Source of the DNA: Haliotis asinina
Taxonomy: Eukaryota; Mollusca; Gastropoda; Lepetellida; Haliotidae
Length of the DNA: 64,000 bases
Assembly (NCBI RefSeq): GCF_037392515.1
Contig: NC_090295.1
Location: 17,765,501 to 17,829,500 of the forward strand
Direction: 5' to 3'
The translations under genes were made by a program, and so were the position numbers. Positions 11,921 through 22,479 of this stretch are shown one piece after another (positions within the stretch are counted from its first letter, which is position 1; every line of letters begins with the position of its first letter). The notes below the pieces were generated by a model. The model ran no database searches. It was given only the letters and a program-made list of their open reading frames with translations, and was not told the origin of the DNA.

Positions 11921-12662
11921 TCCACTGCAGTATCCACATCCGCATCTGCATCCGCACTCACTTCCGCACCCACATCCACATCTGCACCCACATCCGCATC
12001 TGCATCCAAATTCGTATCCACATCCACATACACTTCTCCATACAGTGCAGTGCCAGCGCCACATTCAAAATAGCAGCAACATCCGCATCCACATCCCTAA
12101 TCCCATCCACATTCATAATCGCATCCACATTCATATCCACATCTGTATTCGCGTCCATATCCATCCATATGTCCATCCCCATCCACAATCGCATCGACAT
12201 CCACATCCACATCCACATCCAGTACCCGCACCCACATCTATATCCACATGCACTGCAGTATCCGAACCCACATGCACACCCACATGCAATCCACATCTAC
12301 ATCCGCATCTACATCCGCATCTACATCCACATCCAGTGCAGTACCCGCATCCGTATCCACATCCGTATCCGTATCCACATCCGTATCCGCATCCGTATCC
12401 AGATTCAGATCCAGGACAGTACCCACATCCACATCCACATCCAGGGCAGTACCCGCATCCACATCTACATCCACATCTGTATCGGCATCCACATCTACAT
12501 CCAGTGTAGTACCCACATTCACATCCACGTCTGCATCCGCATCCGCATCCAGATCCAGAGCAATACCCCATCCACATCAACATCCACATTCAGTGCAGTA
12601 CCCGCATCCACATCCACATCCGCATCTTCATTCTCATCCACATCCATATTCACATCCTTGTC
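11921..12662. repeat. Degenerate (CATCCR)n hexamer array
   Basis: About 740 bp built from CATCCA/CATCCG hexamers, with a longer-range repeat in which 'cagtgcagtacccgcatcc' recurs about every 60-120 bp. Because the unit length divides by three and holds no stop, several frames on both strands stay open (Pro/His, Ser/Thr, Asp/Val and Cys/Gly types). I treat these as artefacts, not genes. Confidence 0.92.
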
Positions 12663-12716
12663 ATGGTGTGTTGTCCTTTTTCATCCATCATCTCAGATAT
12701 GCCCTTTAAACCGCAT

Positions 12717-12961
12717 CCCCGTGAAGGTCCGGAGTAGAATAGGCCCTTCAGCAGCCCATGCTTTCCTCTAGAGTTAACTTACAGGATTGAGTGGTCAGGC
12801 TCGCTGACGTGGTTGACACATGTCATCGGTTCCCTTTTGCCAGATCGATGCTCATGCTGTTGATCGCTGGATTGTAAGGTCCAGACTTGATTATTTACAG
12901 ACAACCGCCATATAGCTGGACTATTGCTGAGTGCGGCGTAAAACTTAACTCACTCACTCAC
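12717..12961 (+). mobile_element. SINE-A
   Basis: Complete from CCCGTGAAGGTCC to the (ACTC)n tail, with a degraded 30-bp stretch in the head region. It lies directly after the hexamer array. Confidence 0.9.
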
Positions 12962-13042
12962 TTTAGTCTGCATAAAGTGTGCGGTCTCTGTGAGTCTCGA
13001 TATCAGGTTGTTTACTTTCCTTACTTAGACATATTATGATAT

Positions 13043-13150
13043 TGTGGTGGTGGTGCTGGGTGTGTGGGTGTGTGGTGGGTGTGTGGGTGTGTGGTGGGGG
13101 TGGGGGTGGGGGTGGTGGGGGTGGTGGTGGATAGGTGGAGGGGAGGAGGG
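13043..13150 (+). repeat. G/T-rich simple repeat, quadruplex-prone
   Basis: GTGTGGGTGTG passes into several runs of GGGGG separated by T or GT. The pattern satisfies the usual four-G-run rule on the + strand. Confidence 0.8.
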
Positions 13151-13939
13151 AAAATGGGGCGCTCAAAAAAGTATGGCGGAAGTGTGTGTGTACTAAAATC
13201 GGCGTACAAACTGAACTCACTCACTCACTCATTCATTCACTAACTTACCCACCCAAGAATTGGCACGTATCCAACAATGTCATCAGCACCATGATTTACG
13301 TGCAGCCGTCATACCAATGACTGTGTCATCTTAAATATTGATTTTGAATTAGCTCAGAGTTGTACCTTTACAGCTCATTTCACTTGATCTTTTGTTTGGT
13401 CTCTATATAACTTTATGCACTTAAAAATACCCATGCTAAAATGGCACTCGGTCCAGGACCCAGTTGCATCAAACTTCAATGAAGCACTAACGGGCCATAA
13501 ACGTGGATTAAGTAAGATGAAATGACGTCGTCGTCAATAGCGTGTCATTACCTTAATTACCTTAATGAAGGTTCTGGGGTATTAATACTGTGTCAGTAAC
13601 TTCCTGGGTGCCGAGTTGATCTTTCTGATGCACATTCCCATAACATCTGAAAAATGAACGTTGCGCATCAGTGGGTCTACTCACAGGTATGAGATAACAC
13701 AAAAATAAAGAACATTAAATTTCCTATCCATTGTTTCAACTTCAGTGCATATACTTCGGTGGTTTGAAAAAAAGACATCTAAACATTATTCGAAATGCGT
13801 TGAAAAAGTAAAGATATATATATATGGTCAACGGGGAATAATTAAGATGATGTGTACATTGACGAAGAGGAAGGGATAATTGAGTTCAAGCTTCTTTAGT
13901 TGCTTACACAAGACATGGAAACCAAATATAATGAATGAG

Positions 13940-14397
13940 GTATGCGGAGTTCCGGCTGATCCGCAGGGCGTTTCCTTGGAACGGAATATACCTGCTCGCG
14001 GTCGTCCCTTTACAGACCGCCGGAATTCCGGGCTCCACTTTGACAATATAGATGCGAGCGTACGTATACGTTTTGTGACAACAATATACAGTCAAACACT
14101 CAACGATGGACAGATAGAGAAACAATATTATAGCAGTTCCTTGTACAGTTGATGTGATGACACAATCAAGGCGGATGACCAATTAAGGCCATAAATGTTA
14201 TATACAATAATCAATGACAGCGACAGTATGGTACAGGGTGTCTGAGAAGACAAGGTGCAATGCGGCTGTGATAAGGATCACGAATGCAGATTAAATAATA
14301 AGAATTCAGTTTCACATGGCTTGGCTACATTGTTTTTGGTCTTTTGGAAATTAGTTGGGCAATGTCTGTCCGAAATTAGACGCTGTAACCAAAAGCA
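13940..14397 (+). repeat. Dispersed ~450-bp repeat, copy 1
   Basis: Matches 54972-55397 in the same orientation over about 430 bp, including 'cctgctcgcggtcgtccct' and 'agttgatgtgatgaca'. Frames are closed; the class is unknown. Confidence 0.75.
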
Positions 14398-15299
14398 CTG
14401 TGCGGCCATTTTTATGATATGACATCTTTACAGAAAGTGTGAGCGAACAAGATACTTTCTGATATCTTAATGCATGAATTCAGTCTGAAACATTCAGCTT
14501 TTGATATTTAAAGCCTGCACATTTGCTGATGATGTCATAATGAACTCATTCAGTTTGAACATCCGTGTATGTCCCATATCCTTACCATTAAATGAAGTGT
14601 AATGGATTCATTTACTGGTGGCACAAAACCCATTTAACCCCACATTGGATCGTACTGATATGGGACACACACGTATGCTTCATTAATGCATCAAAATATA
14701 TATCGGATGTAAATATCAAGATTGCCATATACAATTACTGATTTGCTCTACACGAACACATTAGCATGAAAATCTTTTTATCTGTTTCATGTTTGAATAT
14801 ATTTTTTCTGAAATAAATGCCCTTGCATTGTCATGAACTTGTATCCTTTATTCTATTTATCATAAAACATATACATTAATATCTGAGAGCAAACATTATA
14901 ATGGCTTCATTATCTATAAAACCATATGCAACAGACCATAAAAAGTTAAGCATAACACGTTTAAACATCTTATGTGCGTATAGACACATTATGTTTGTTA
15001 TCACTACAAGCAATTTGTCAGTGGCTGATCTCTGAATACAAAATCGACTTTCATTTCTTTTCATAAATTTCAAAAGCCGCAAGTCCAAATGCATTAAAAT
15101 AGTGTGCAAAACAAATCTCATCAGAAGAGTGGTATTGTGAGAGGGGTTTTGGTTGGGACGTTTTTGAATGAATGATTGTTCATTAAGCTTAGTCTGCCTG
15201 TCCATGAAGGAAGAATCAATTCTTTAACAACTACTTGGGAATGTTGATATCTCTTTGGTCAAACATGGGGATCAGAATTAAGTCAAGTGTCAATGGACT

Positions 15300-15551
15300 C
15301 TCTTTCTCTCTCTTTGTGTTTGTGTGTGTAAGTGTGTGTATTTGTGTTTGTGTGTGTCTACAGACAAGACAAGCATGTATGTGTGTGTGTATGGACGTCT
15401 ATTGCTGTGCATGGACTTTTTTGTCTGCGTGTGGATATCTGTGCATGTGTGGATGTGACTCAGTGAGGACGTCTGTTTGTGTGGACGTCCTTTGTGGTTG
15501 GATGTGTGTGTGTGTGTGTGTGTGTGTCTGTGTGTGTGTGTGTGTGTGTGT
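15300..15551. repeat. (TG)n-rich microsatellite region
   Basis: A long imperfect TG tract ending in an almost pure run at about 15505-15551. The Cys/Val open frame through it is an artefact. Confidence 0.93.
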
Positions 15552-15552
15552 T

Positions 15553-15745
15553 GTTACGTTAATTATTGCCGGTATAAGAAACCCCCTATGAACCACCAGA
15601 ATATAACAGACATGTCTAAAATATTCAATGATACACTGAGCAAACAATGAGCAAGACAGTTTGAATAACAATACAGATTTCTTGTACAGTGCAAATGAGT
15701 CACACAATGTAGGTAAAATGTTTTGTTTCACACGATAGTTCGCCG
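15553..15745. mobile_element. LTR-like fragment, fossil
   Basis: Begins TGTTACGTTAATTATTGCCGG and matches the LTR-like block at 7418 and the one at 27988, with shared text around 'cccctatgaacca'. It stands alone, so it is best read as a solo or broken LTR of the same gypsy-type family. Confidence 0.55.
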
Positions 15746-15927
15746 CTTTAAGCTGTGTATGTGAATTCTATATCTGTTTCACATTTACATAATTCTTTGT
15801 GCTTTACTCTATACTCTTTGATGTACTCTGTCGATGCTATTGTGACTTAACCTATTTGCTTGCGTTGTTTGTGGCACTAACATGTAGCGTTAAAACTGTT
15901 TACAAATGACAGTGGTTAATCTGTTCT

Positions 15928-16069
15928 GAGTGAGCATGTTCTCTTAGCAATATTCCAGCAATATCATGGCGCGGGACACCAGAATGGGCTTTACACATTG
16001 TGGAAAATCGAACCTGGACCTTCGGCCCCACGAGGAAGAGCTTTAACTACTAGGCTACTCCACCGCCCC
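15928..16069 (-). mobile_element. SINE-B
   Basis: Tail 'gcaatattccagcaatatca' first, tRNA-like head 'taactactaggctac' last. It has small deletions in the middle. Confidence 0.82.
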
Positions 16070-16308
16070 AATGTGATCTGGAAGTTGGATTTAGACAAGT
16101 GTTGTGATTTAGATTTAGAAATGAGAATATGTCACATCAACTGACTGACCTTCACTGTGACCTGCATTAAATGTAGCTGTTTCCGACTTAAAAATCCGGA
16201 AAAAATGGAATATCCGTGAAATGGTAAAACAGTTTTCCACTGACCTTCACTATCACCATCATAATCATCGTCATCGTCATCGTCATCGTCATCACTCTTC
16301 TGTCATCA

Positions 16309-16447
16309 ATGCACCCATGAAGGTCCGGTACTTGAGGAACCCATGCTTGTCGTAAGAAGCGACTAACAAAATCGGGTGGTGTGTCATTGACTTGGTTGAC
16401 ACATGTCATCCGTTTCCACAGTGCAGATGGATGCTCATGCTGTAGCA
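16309..16447 (+). mobile_element. SINE-A, 3'-truncated
   Basis: The head and the 'gtcgtaagaagcgactaac' block are present and the copy breaks off after 'gatgctcatgctgt'. It is preceded by a (TCATCG)n microsatellite at about 16257-16292. Confidence 0.8.
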
Positions 16448-16869
16448 CACCTGCCAAATTACATAATCTGACAGAGACAGGACTCGGGTTCACGGGTCAT
16501 AGACAAATTTATTTTGTTTATGGCGTATAGCATGTTAAGGTGTTAAGTCCAAATCGCATGTGCTCAATGATTGAAGCTGTGTTTTGTTTATTGTCTTTAG
16601 CAGACAGGTAGGCAAGCATATAGGTGTCATTGAACCAGACATTGAGCTTTCTCTGTGACAGAGGCTGTGGGAATGAGGCAGTTGTTATTCCCCATTTATA
16701 AAAGAAACCAAAAGTCAAAAGAATTATGTCTGAGCATTTAATACACCCAAACTGAAACAAAACAGTAAAACCAATGAAAAATCCCTACACACTGCACATT
16801 CACCAACACTGTGAATGCTATGACTTCTGTATAAATATCTTCCCGATAATGGAAGCTATTTCTTAATAC

Positions 16870-18460
16870 TAACGCAACTGTAACCCCCAGGCTGGTACTC
16901 TATACGGCCGTCTTTGTCCCGCAACAGCCATCTAACCAACTACCAGCCTGTCGCTATGGACACGAAATACACGGGATATTACAACCCACGTGCATGTACG
17001 CACAGCGACGGGTGCATTCGGGGACGCTGACCCTTGTTTGTACACAACCAAGACCAGACTACTCCTCGTGTAAGTTCAAGGTGTTACCAGCCCAATTGGA
17101 TTTTGCCAGATCAGACACCATGATGTGAATGTGATGTATGGATGTTTCACCACACCATCGGGTTGGCTAGTTGTTAATTTGAACCGTCTGTCAGAAATCA
17201 AGCCCGTTTCGTTCGTTCGGACGGACCTTATTTCATGCAATGGTTGTACACCCGAAACATTATCATTTAAGCTGATTGGATTAAGAGGGACCAGTGCGGG
17301 AACGCATACGTGTTCATGGGCCTCTCTGGGATGAGTTGTCAACAAAGTGTGAAAACTCAGAAAAGAGAATAGAAAGACTCAGGCGTATTTATACATACCA
17401 AAAACAGATATTCACTCAATGTTTGAGTTTTTTTGACATGTTTTTCTTAAAGGAATATTTTTTCTTAGAACGTTAACCTTCACCCGAGTATGATGATCAA
17501 ACAAAACATAGTTATGTAATGTTGACGGTGTTTAACTTATAATACGGGTGTAATAGTGTTGTGCCTTCTCAGATGAAACGATGCCTAGAAACATTTCAAT
17601 AACGTATGTAATTTTGTGGTCACATGTATACAGTCGAACCCGAATGTCTCGAACTCGGTTGAGACGGATTCTCGGCTGTGTCGAACCCATCTCTCGCAAT
17701 CACTTCTCCCTGAAGATACACGATTGAAACCTGAAGGGCATGCTCTTTACACAACAATAACTATGTAGACTATATACAAGAAGAAGTAATATTATTTTTA
17801 CCCTCATGTCTCGAACTAGATGAGTCGAGTTCACGGCTGTGGCAAACTCACTTTAGGGTCCCCAAATGTCCTCACAAGTACAGACTGATCCTTTTGTCTC
17901 ACACTGTCAAAGTTGCTTCATACAATTCATTCACGTAATTAACGATCATACTCACAAACGTGCTACTTTCTTTTGGTCGAAAGAGTGTGCAAACCCAAAT
18001 CGTTTACTCGACATGCTCAATGTTCTTAGACAAAAGGGGATTTAATTACTGTCAAACATGTTTTTGTGAGGATGATTTCATTTGGAGATTTAGCTGCATT
18101 GATATTAGAACTGGTAGAAACTGGAAACAGTTCGTTCAGAGCGTGATAAAATATTCACGTCATGGGACACTAATAAGTAATTTGTGATTGTCACAGTGTG
18201 TCCGGATGCACCGTGAACACAGCCCATTGACTGAAACAGCTCAACGTTCCTTTCAGCAAACAACTTATATCGCCTTCTGAATAATTCCTGACCCATCAAG
18301 TGAATTCTGCAGCGTCCCTACAGAAACAATGTCGTCATGTCTCTTGCGACAATGTTCATAAATATTGATTCTGTCTTACCTACAACATCAATTCTGAAAC
18401 CTTCCAGTTACACGGTAGTGTTGCTGCTCCAGGAAGAGTGTGACGAGGGTCATGGTTTCA
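16870..18460. other. Gene-free stretch upstream of the PAN-GON gene
   Basis: Overlapping small open frames on both strands around 17076-17345 have no recognisable domain. A CTATATT element at about 18470 could be a TATA box for the gene that follows, but this is weak. Confidence 0.35.
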
Positions 18461-18560
18461 GACAGGGAGCTATATTGTGACATTGTTATTTCGAATTACA
18501 TAAGAAAGAAACTTTGGACACCCAAAATCTGAATACCAAGGATCACCATCATACGAAAGG

Positions 18561-18876
18561 ATGAAACTAACTTTGAATGTTATTACGACAATTCTGTTTT
18601 TAGTTCAAGAAGGTTGTGGAAGTGGTTGCGGAAAAGGCAAGTTTCAGAAAATAGGAAGCATTCTTCATCCAAAGAGAAACGGCGGCTTCCTTCTGACTAC
18701 CACGGCCATTGTTGTGGATTGTGCTTCTCAGTGTTGGAGGAGAGAGCAGTGCTGGTCATTCTATCACAATCCAAACGACCAGGCGTGTTTCCTCGCCACC
18801 AGATATCAGGCTGCTGTGCCGGACACGTCTTTCACAGATACAAGTGCCAACTACTTTGATCTGTACAGGAAGCCAG
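18561..18876 (+). CDS. PAN-GON secreted protein, exon 1
   Basis: First coding exon of a secreted protein. Residues 1-18 form a signal peptide (Lys2, then a hydrophobic stretch ITTILFLV). Residues 20-103 look like a PAN/apple-type module, with Cys54, Cys58, Cys64 and Cys76 spaced as C-x3-C-x5-C-x11-C and the hallmark 'CWSFYHNPNDQACFLA'. PAN modules bind proteins or glycans outside the cell. The exon ends at a GTAATG donor in phase 1, matching the acceptor at 19774. The ATG at 18561 is the only start giving a signal peptide. There is no metalloprotease or thrombospondin repeat, so this is not an ADAMTS enzyme despite the GON domain that follows. PAN assignment is moderate; exon structure is strong. 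Confidence 0.8.
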
Positions 18877-19773
18877 GTAATGAAGGATATACTCCGCTGT
18901 TTCGATAAAATGGGGTAGTTTAAGAGGAAGGCTTAGAGTACACCTTAATTGTTCATTCCTGGAAGTCATATACTAAAGTTACAATTCAACAGACCACTCT
19001 AAATCCCCATGACCTTACAACAGTCAAGTGAGTGACTGCACGTTTACGCCGCTGTTAACAATATTTGAGCAACATCACGGTTGTAAAACACCAGAAATGA
19101 GCTTCACACATTGTACCCAAGTGATAAATCGAACGCTTTAACCACTAGGCTACCCCATCGCCCATCAACTGTCAAGAGGTATTTGGAAATGTACCCGCTC
19201 ATTTTGTACTCTGCCCAATGTTGATATGTCTGTTAAACCATAGGAATGTTTTGACTTTGAGTCTCTCTAAAACGTGTTTATCAGACATTTGGCCACACGT
19301 CTTCGCCAACCCTACGTGTCCTAAATGCTCAACCACAGAATTGACAAAGATTTTCCCTGCGAGGAAGTAATGTATTTCACATCTTGAAATATCCGTAAAT
19401 ATCACATGGAAATTGCTTTCACTTTTGACAAATCGTTCTGACTCCTTAGAGGCACTATGTCAGAACAAACTTCTCTAAAATAAATAGTGCATTTCTCTCA
19501 ATAATACTAACTTTCAGCCCTTAGGGAAGGTACAATATAATTTATTCCTCCCAAAATGCGAATGAATTAAAGTAATATTGCATTAAATCGACTATCCCGC
19601 CATCTACCGGCCGAACATTATTTCAAGCAAACGCGAGTCATGTCCCTTGGAACTCTCTTTACGAATACGCTTGGTACTGAAACCAGCCTGGTTCCCTGGG
19701 TATGTTGCGCTTGCGCAACGCTCCGATACATCCCCTCATAGATTTCTGAGCTGTGTTAACACGACTTTTACAG
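18877..19773 (+). other. Intron 1 of the PAN-GON gene
   Basis: A GT-AG intron in phase 1. It contains a SINE-B on the - strand at 19028-19164 and otherwise nothing recognised. Confidence 0.75.
19028..19164 (-). mobile_element. SINE-B in intron 1
   Basis: Degraded copy: tail 'tttacgccgctgttaaca' to A-box region 'ctttaaccactaggctacc'. Confidence 0.8.
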
Positions 19774-20060
19774 GTGGGTACTCTACTTGCAAGGACCTTC
19801 GACTGGCCAACCCAAGTGTCACAGATGGGGATTACTGGCTCTATCCCACGGCAAGTCAGGTCCACTACAATATTGTGAAGATGTACTGCTACGGCATGGG
19901 GACCAGCAACCCGGGGGAGTTCATCACTCTGCCTACGCCCAACCGCGGAGAATATCCGAACGAGACCTACCAAAAATGCATAACTCATGTGTTCTACCTA
20001 TCAGGTTGTCCTGGACAACAGGGCGTCTATATCTACTCTAAAATTGAGATCGACCCAACT
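19774..20060 (+). CDS. PAN-GON secreted protein, exon 2 (GON part 1)
   Basis: Codes for residues 106-201. The sequence holds typical GON-domain text: 'CKDLRL', then 'DGDYWLYP', 'VKMYCYGM', 'PGEFITLP' and 'YPNETYQKC' (one N-glycosylation site). In GON-1 and ADAMTS9/20 this domain lies at the C-terminus and acts in extracellular-matrix contexts and secretory transport. The exon starts after a pyrimidine-rich acceptor (ttttacag) in phase 1 and ends at GTAAGT in phase 0, matching its neighbours exactly. Four cysteines lie in this part. I infer a secreted, disulfide-rich protein that binds matrix or glycans. Confidence 0.85.
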
Positions 20061-20139
20061 GTAAGTGACATCATTGTTTTGATTGAAGTTTTGCGTCTTA
20101 GCGGGGATCTTTCACACACCTTTACTCACTGGCACTCAC

Positions 20140-20275
20140 TTAAGGGGTGGTGGGGTAGCCTAGTGGTTAAAGCGTCAGCTCGTCACACTGAAGACTCGGG
20201 TTCGATTGTTCAGTGTGTAATGCCCATTTCTGGTTTCCATTGCCGATGTGTCGCTGGAATGTTGCCTAAAACCAC
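20140..20275 (+). mobile_element. SINE-B in intron 2
   Basis: Head 'ggtagcctagtggttaaagc' and B-box 'gggttcgattgttc' are clear; the tail is degraded. It lies 80 bp downstream of the exon 2 donor. Confidence 0.87.
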
Positions 20276-20452
20276 AGTTTTATGATACTGTCGTCCCTGG
20301 TGATTTGGACAACAACGACAACAGTGTGGCATTTTTCCATGTAGGCCATGAGATGATTCTGATCACGGGATAGTCTGGACCAGACTCGGTTGAAGTCGTT
20401 GTCCGAATGCAGTATTACTTGGCGCTCCATTGTGCTACCCGTTCTGTTTGTT

Positions 20453-20580
20453 GTTGTTAAACGCCGCACTGCAGCTTTATGGCGGCGGTCTGATAATAAT
20501 CAGTTCTATACCAAAACAACGGATGATCTACACGATCAAAATACGATCACAACCAAGTCAGCGGGCCTTAAGTTACGATA
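20453..20580 (-). repeat. SINE-A, degraded fragment
   Basis: Recognised by 'taaacgccgcactgcagct' and 'atggcggcggtctg'; the rest is heavily diverged. Confidence 0.6.
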
Positions 20581-21009
20581 AGCATAGGTCTGATGATTAC
20601 GCTCACTGGAGTCTGACTGGAACAAAGATCGAGACTGACAGTCCTCTGACTGCAACATAGGTTGACACTGACAGGAACGGGTTGTATGGGACATGACAGA
20701 CCTGTCAACTATCAAGCTTTGGGTTTCAGAATCACGCCTTAATTACTCATATCACCCTCTGATAAACTCAAGCCCCAAACCAGTGACCGCATTTTGACCT
20801 CTTGACACCACACATGACATTTCATTTTTTCAACTTGCATTTCTTTTGCTGTACAGTATACAACTTCCGTATCCACTGCTTGCCTCGAAGTGGGAATATT
20901 GCTGACTGATTCATATGGTTATGTTTGCTCACCTAACAAATATATCCTGTTTCATTGGAAGTAAGTCGCATTTATGACATTGACGTATTAAGATCCGTGT
21001 TAGAATTGA

Positions 21010-21185
21010 TCTTCAGTAACCCATGCTTGTCGCAAGAGGCGACTATCGTGATCTGGTGGTTAGGCTTGCTGATTTGGTTGACACATGTCATCGTATCCCA
21101 ATTGCGTAGGTCGTTGCTCTTGGTGTCAGTCACTCGATGTGCTGGTCCAGATTTGAAAATTTTTAGCCCGCCAAAGAGGTACAAA
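21010..21185 (+). mobile_element. SINE-A, partial
   Basis: Runs from 'cccatgcttgtcgcaagag' to 'gtccagatttg'; both head and ACTC tail are missing. Confidence 0.78.
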
Positions 21186-21380
21186 TAGACATACTTGTGA
21201 CAGACTTTGCTATTTCAGGTGTCCGCCTTTGCTGGAAACCATACTCACCCTCTCTTTAGATTGAAGAGATAAAAGATAAGTAGGCGTTGTGAATTGTACA
21301 GTAATACATTGCAGGAAAATATATTGCTGCGTTACCGAGCCATATCTGATATGAACAACTTATAGCATGGACACTGCATG

Positions 21381-21650
21381 GATTATTTGGGTGAGTGAGT
21401 TTAGTTTTACGCCGCGCTCAGCAATACTTCAGCCATATGGCGGCAGTTTGTAAATAATCGAGTCTTGACCAGACAACCCAGTGATCAAAGGTATGAGCAT
21501 CGATCAGCGCAGTTGGGAACCGATGATATGAGTCAACAAAGTCAGTGAGTCTGACCACCGGATCCCGTTAGTCGCCTCGTACGACAGGCATAGTCGCCTT
21601 TTATGGCAAGGCCTGTTCTACCCCGGACCTTCACGAGTCGATTATTTGGG
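21381..21650 (-). mobile_element. SINE-A with target-site duplication
   Basis: Body 21392-21639. GATTATTTGGG is repeated exactly at 21381-21391 and 21640-21650. A short internal deletion lies near the head. Confidence 0.92.
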
Positions 21651-21684
21651 GTGTTTGCTATTATTCTTAGTTCGTTCTTTTTCT

Positions 21685-21828
21685 CCTGGTGGTTAAAGCG
21701 TTCGCTGATCATGTGGAAAACCGGGGTTCGATTCCCTACATGGGTAGAGTGTGTGAAGTCATTTCTGGTGCTCCTTGATATGATGTATTTTTTGTTTAAA
21801 GCGGAGTACCAAATTCACTCACTCACTG
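21685..21828 (+). mobile_element. SINE-B ending 22 bp before exon 3
   Basis: Carries 'ggtggttaaagcgttcgct' and 'gggttcgattccctac', and ends in (ACTC)n at 21828. The splice acceptor of exon 3 is at 21850, so the end of this SINE occupies the place where the branch point and pyrimidine tract would normally lie. Confidence 0.82.
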
Positions 21829-21850
21829 ATTCTTTTTCTCACATCTGTAG

Positions 21851-22021
21851 ACCATGAATGTGAACAGGACAACCAGGACCTTCATGACAGGTACCGGGAA
21901 GTCACGTGACTACGCATGGGTTGGAGATTGTTTCACAGAGCTTGACAATTTCTACACGTGCGGCCCTAAAGGAAGCTTCACCATCAACACTTCTGGCACA
22001 GGTCTCATTGTCGACCCAGCG
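21851..22021 (+). CDS. PAN-GON secreted protein, exon 3 (GON part 2)
   Basis: Codes for residues 202-258, phase 0 at both ends (acceptor 'cacatctgtag', donor GTGAGC). It contains the GON core 'WVGDCFTE...CGPKGSFTINTSGTGLIVDP', close to the family pattern of a Gly-Asp-Cys followed by a Gly-Xaa-Phe-Ser/Thr-Ile-Asn block. Two N-glycosylation sites (NRT and NTS) fit a secreted protein. Confidence 0.87.
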
Positions 22022-22369
22022 GTGAGCTTGAAATTACGACTTTTTGTTTTTTGTTTGTTTGTTGTTGACGAGACACGCACAATATTCTAGTCATATGAAC
22101 TTTTTTTTAAATTCCTGTAAAATTCCATTTCCATCAGCCCCACTGGACTGAACAAAATTGAAAATTAGTTTGAAATGAGAAATCAGTTGAAAGTCATACA
22201 TGTATAGCAGTTATGAATGCATTTGAAGCTACCTTCTCTTATCCAATATGCATGGCCTTTTAACTGTGAAGCAAAGAATCAATGCAGACACAGGGTCGTG
22301 AAGGGTACATAAAAACGGTGATGCTCATGAGAGCATGACGTTTGAGGACCCAAAGCGTTTTAGTCACTG

Positions 22370-22465
22370 GAGACGGTCTTGTAGCCTAATGATTAAAACG
22401 TTAACTGGTTAGCCGTTTTATACGCCTGGGTTGCTGAAGAGCATTTGTATCCTGGACCATCACGT
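22370..22465 (+). repeat. SINE-B/SINE-A mosaic fragment
   Basis: Starts like a degraded SINE-B head ('gtagcctaatgattaaaacg') and continues with text resembling the SINE-A head ('gggttgctgaag', 'gaccatcacg'). Confidence 0.5.
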
Positions 22466-22479
22466 GTTTGGAAACTGTA

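Noticed and set aside
11874-12771. Open frames of up to 211 codons (His/Pro-, Ser/Thr-, Asp/Val- and Cys/Gly-rich) on both strands
   Set aside because: They follow from a stop-free hexamer repeat; no start context, domain or splice evidence.
15235-15731. Cys/Val-rich frame and its antisense
   Set aside because: Translation of (TG)n.
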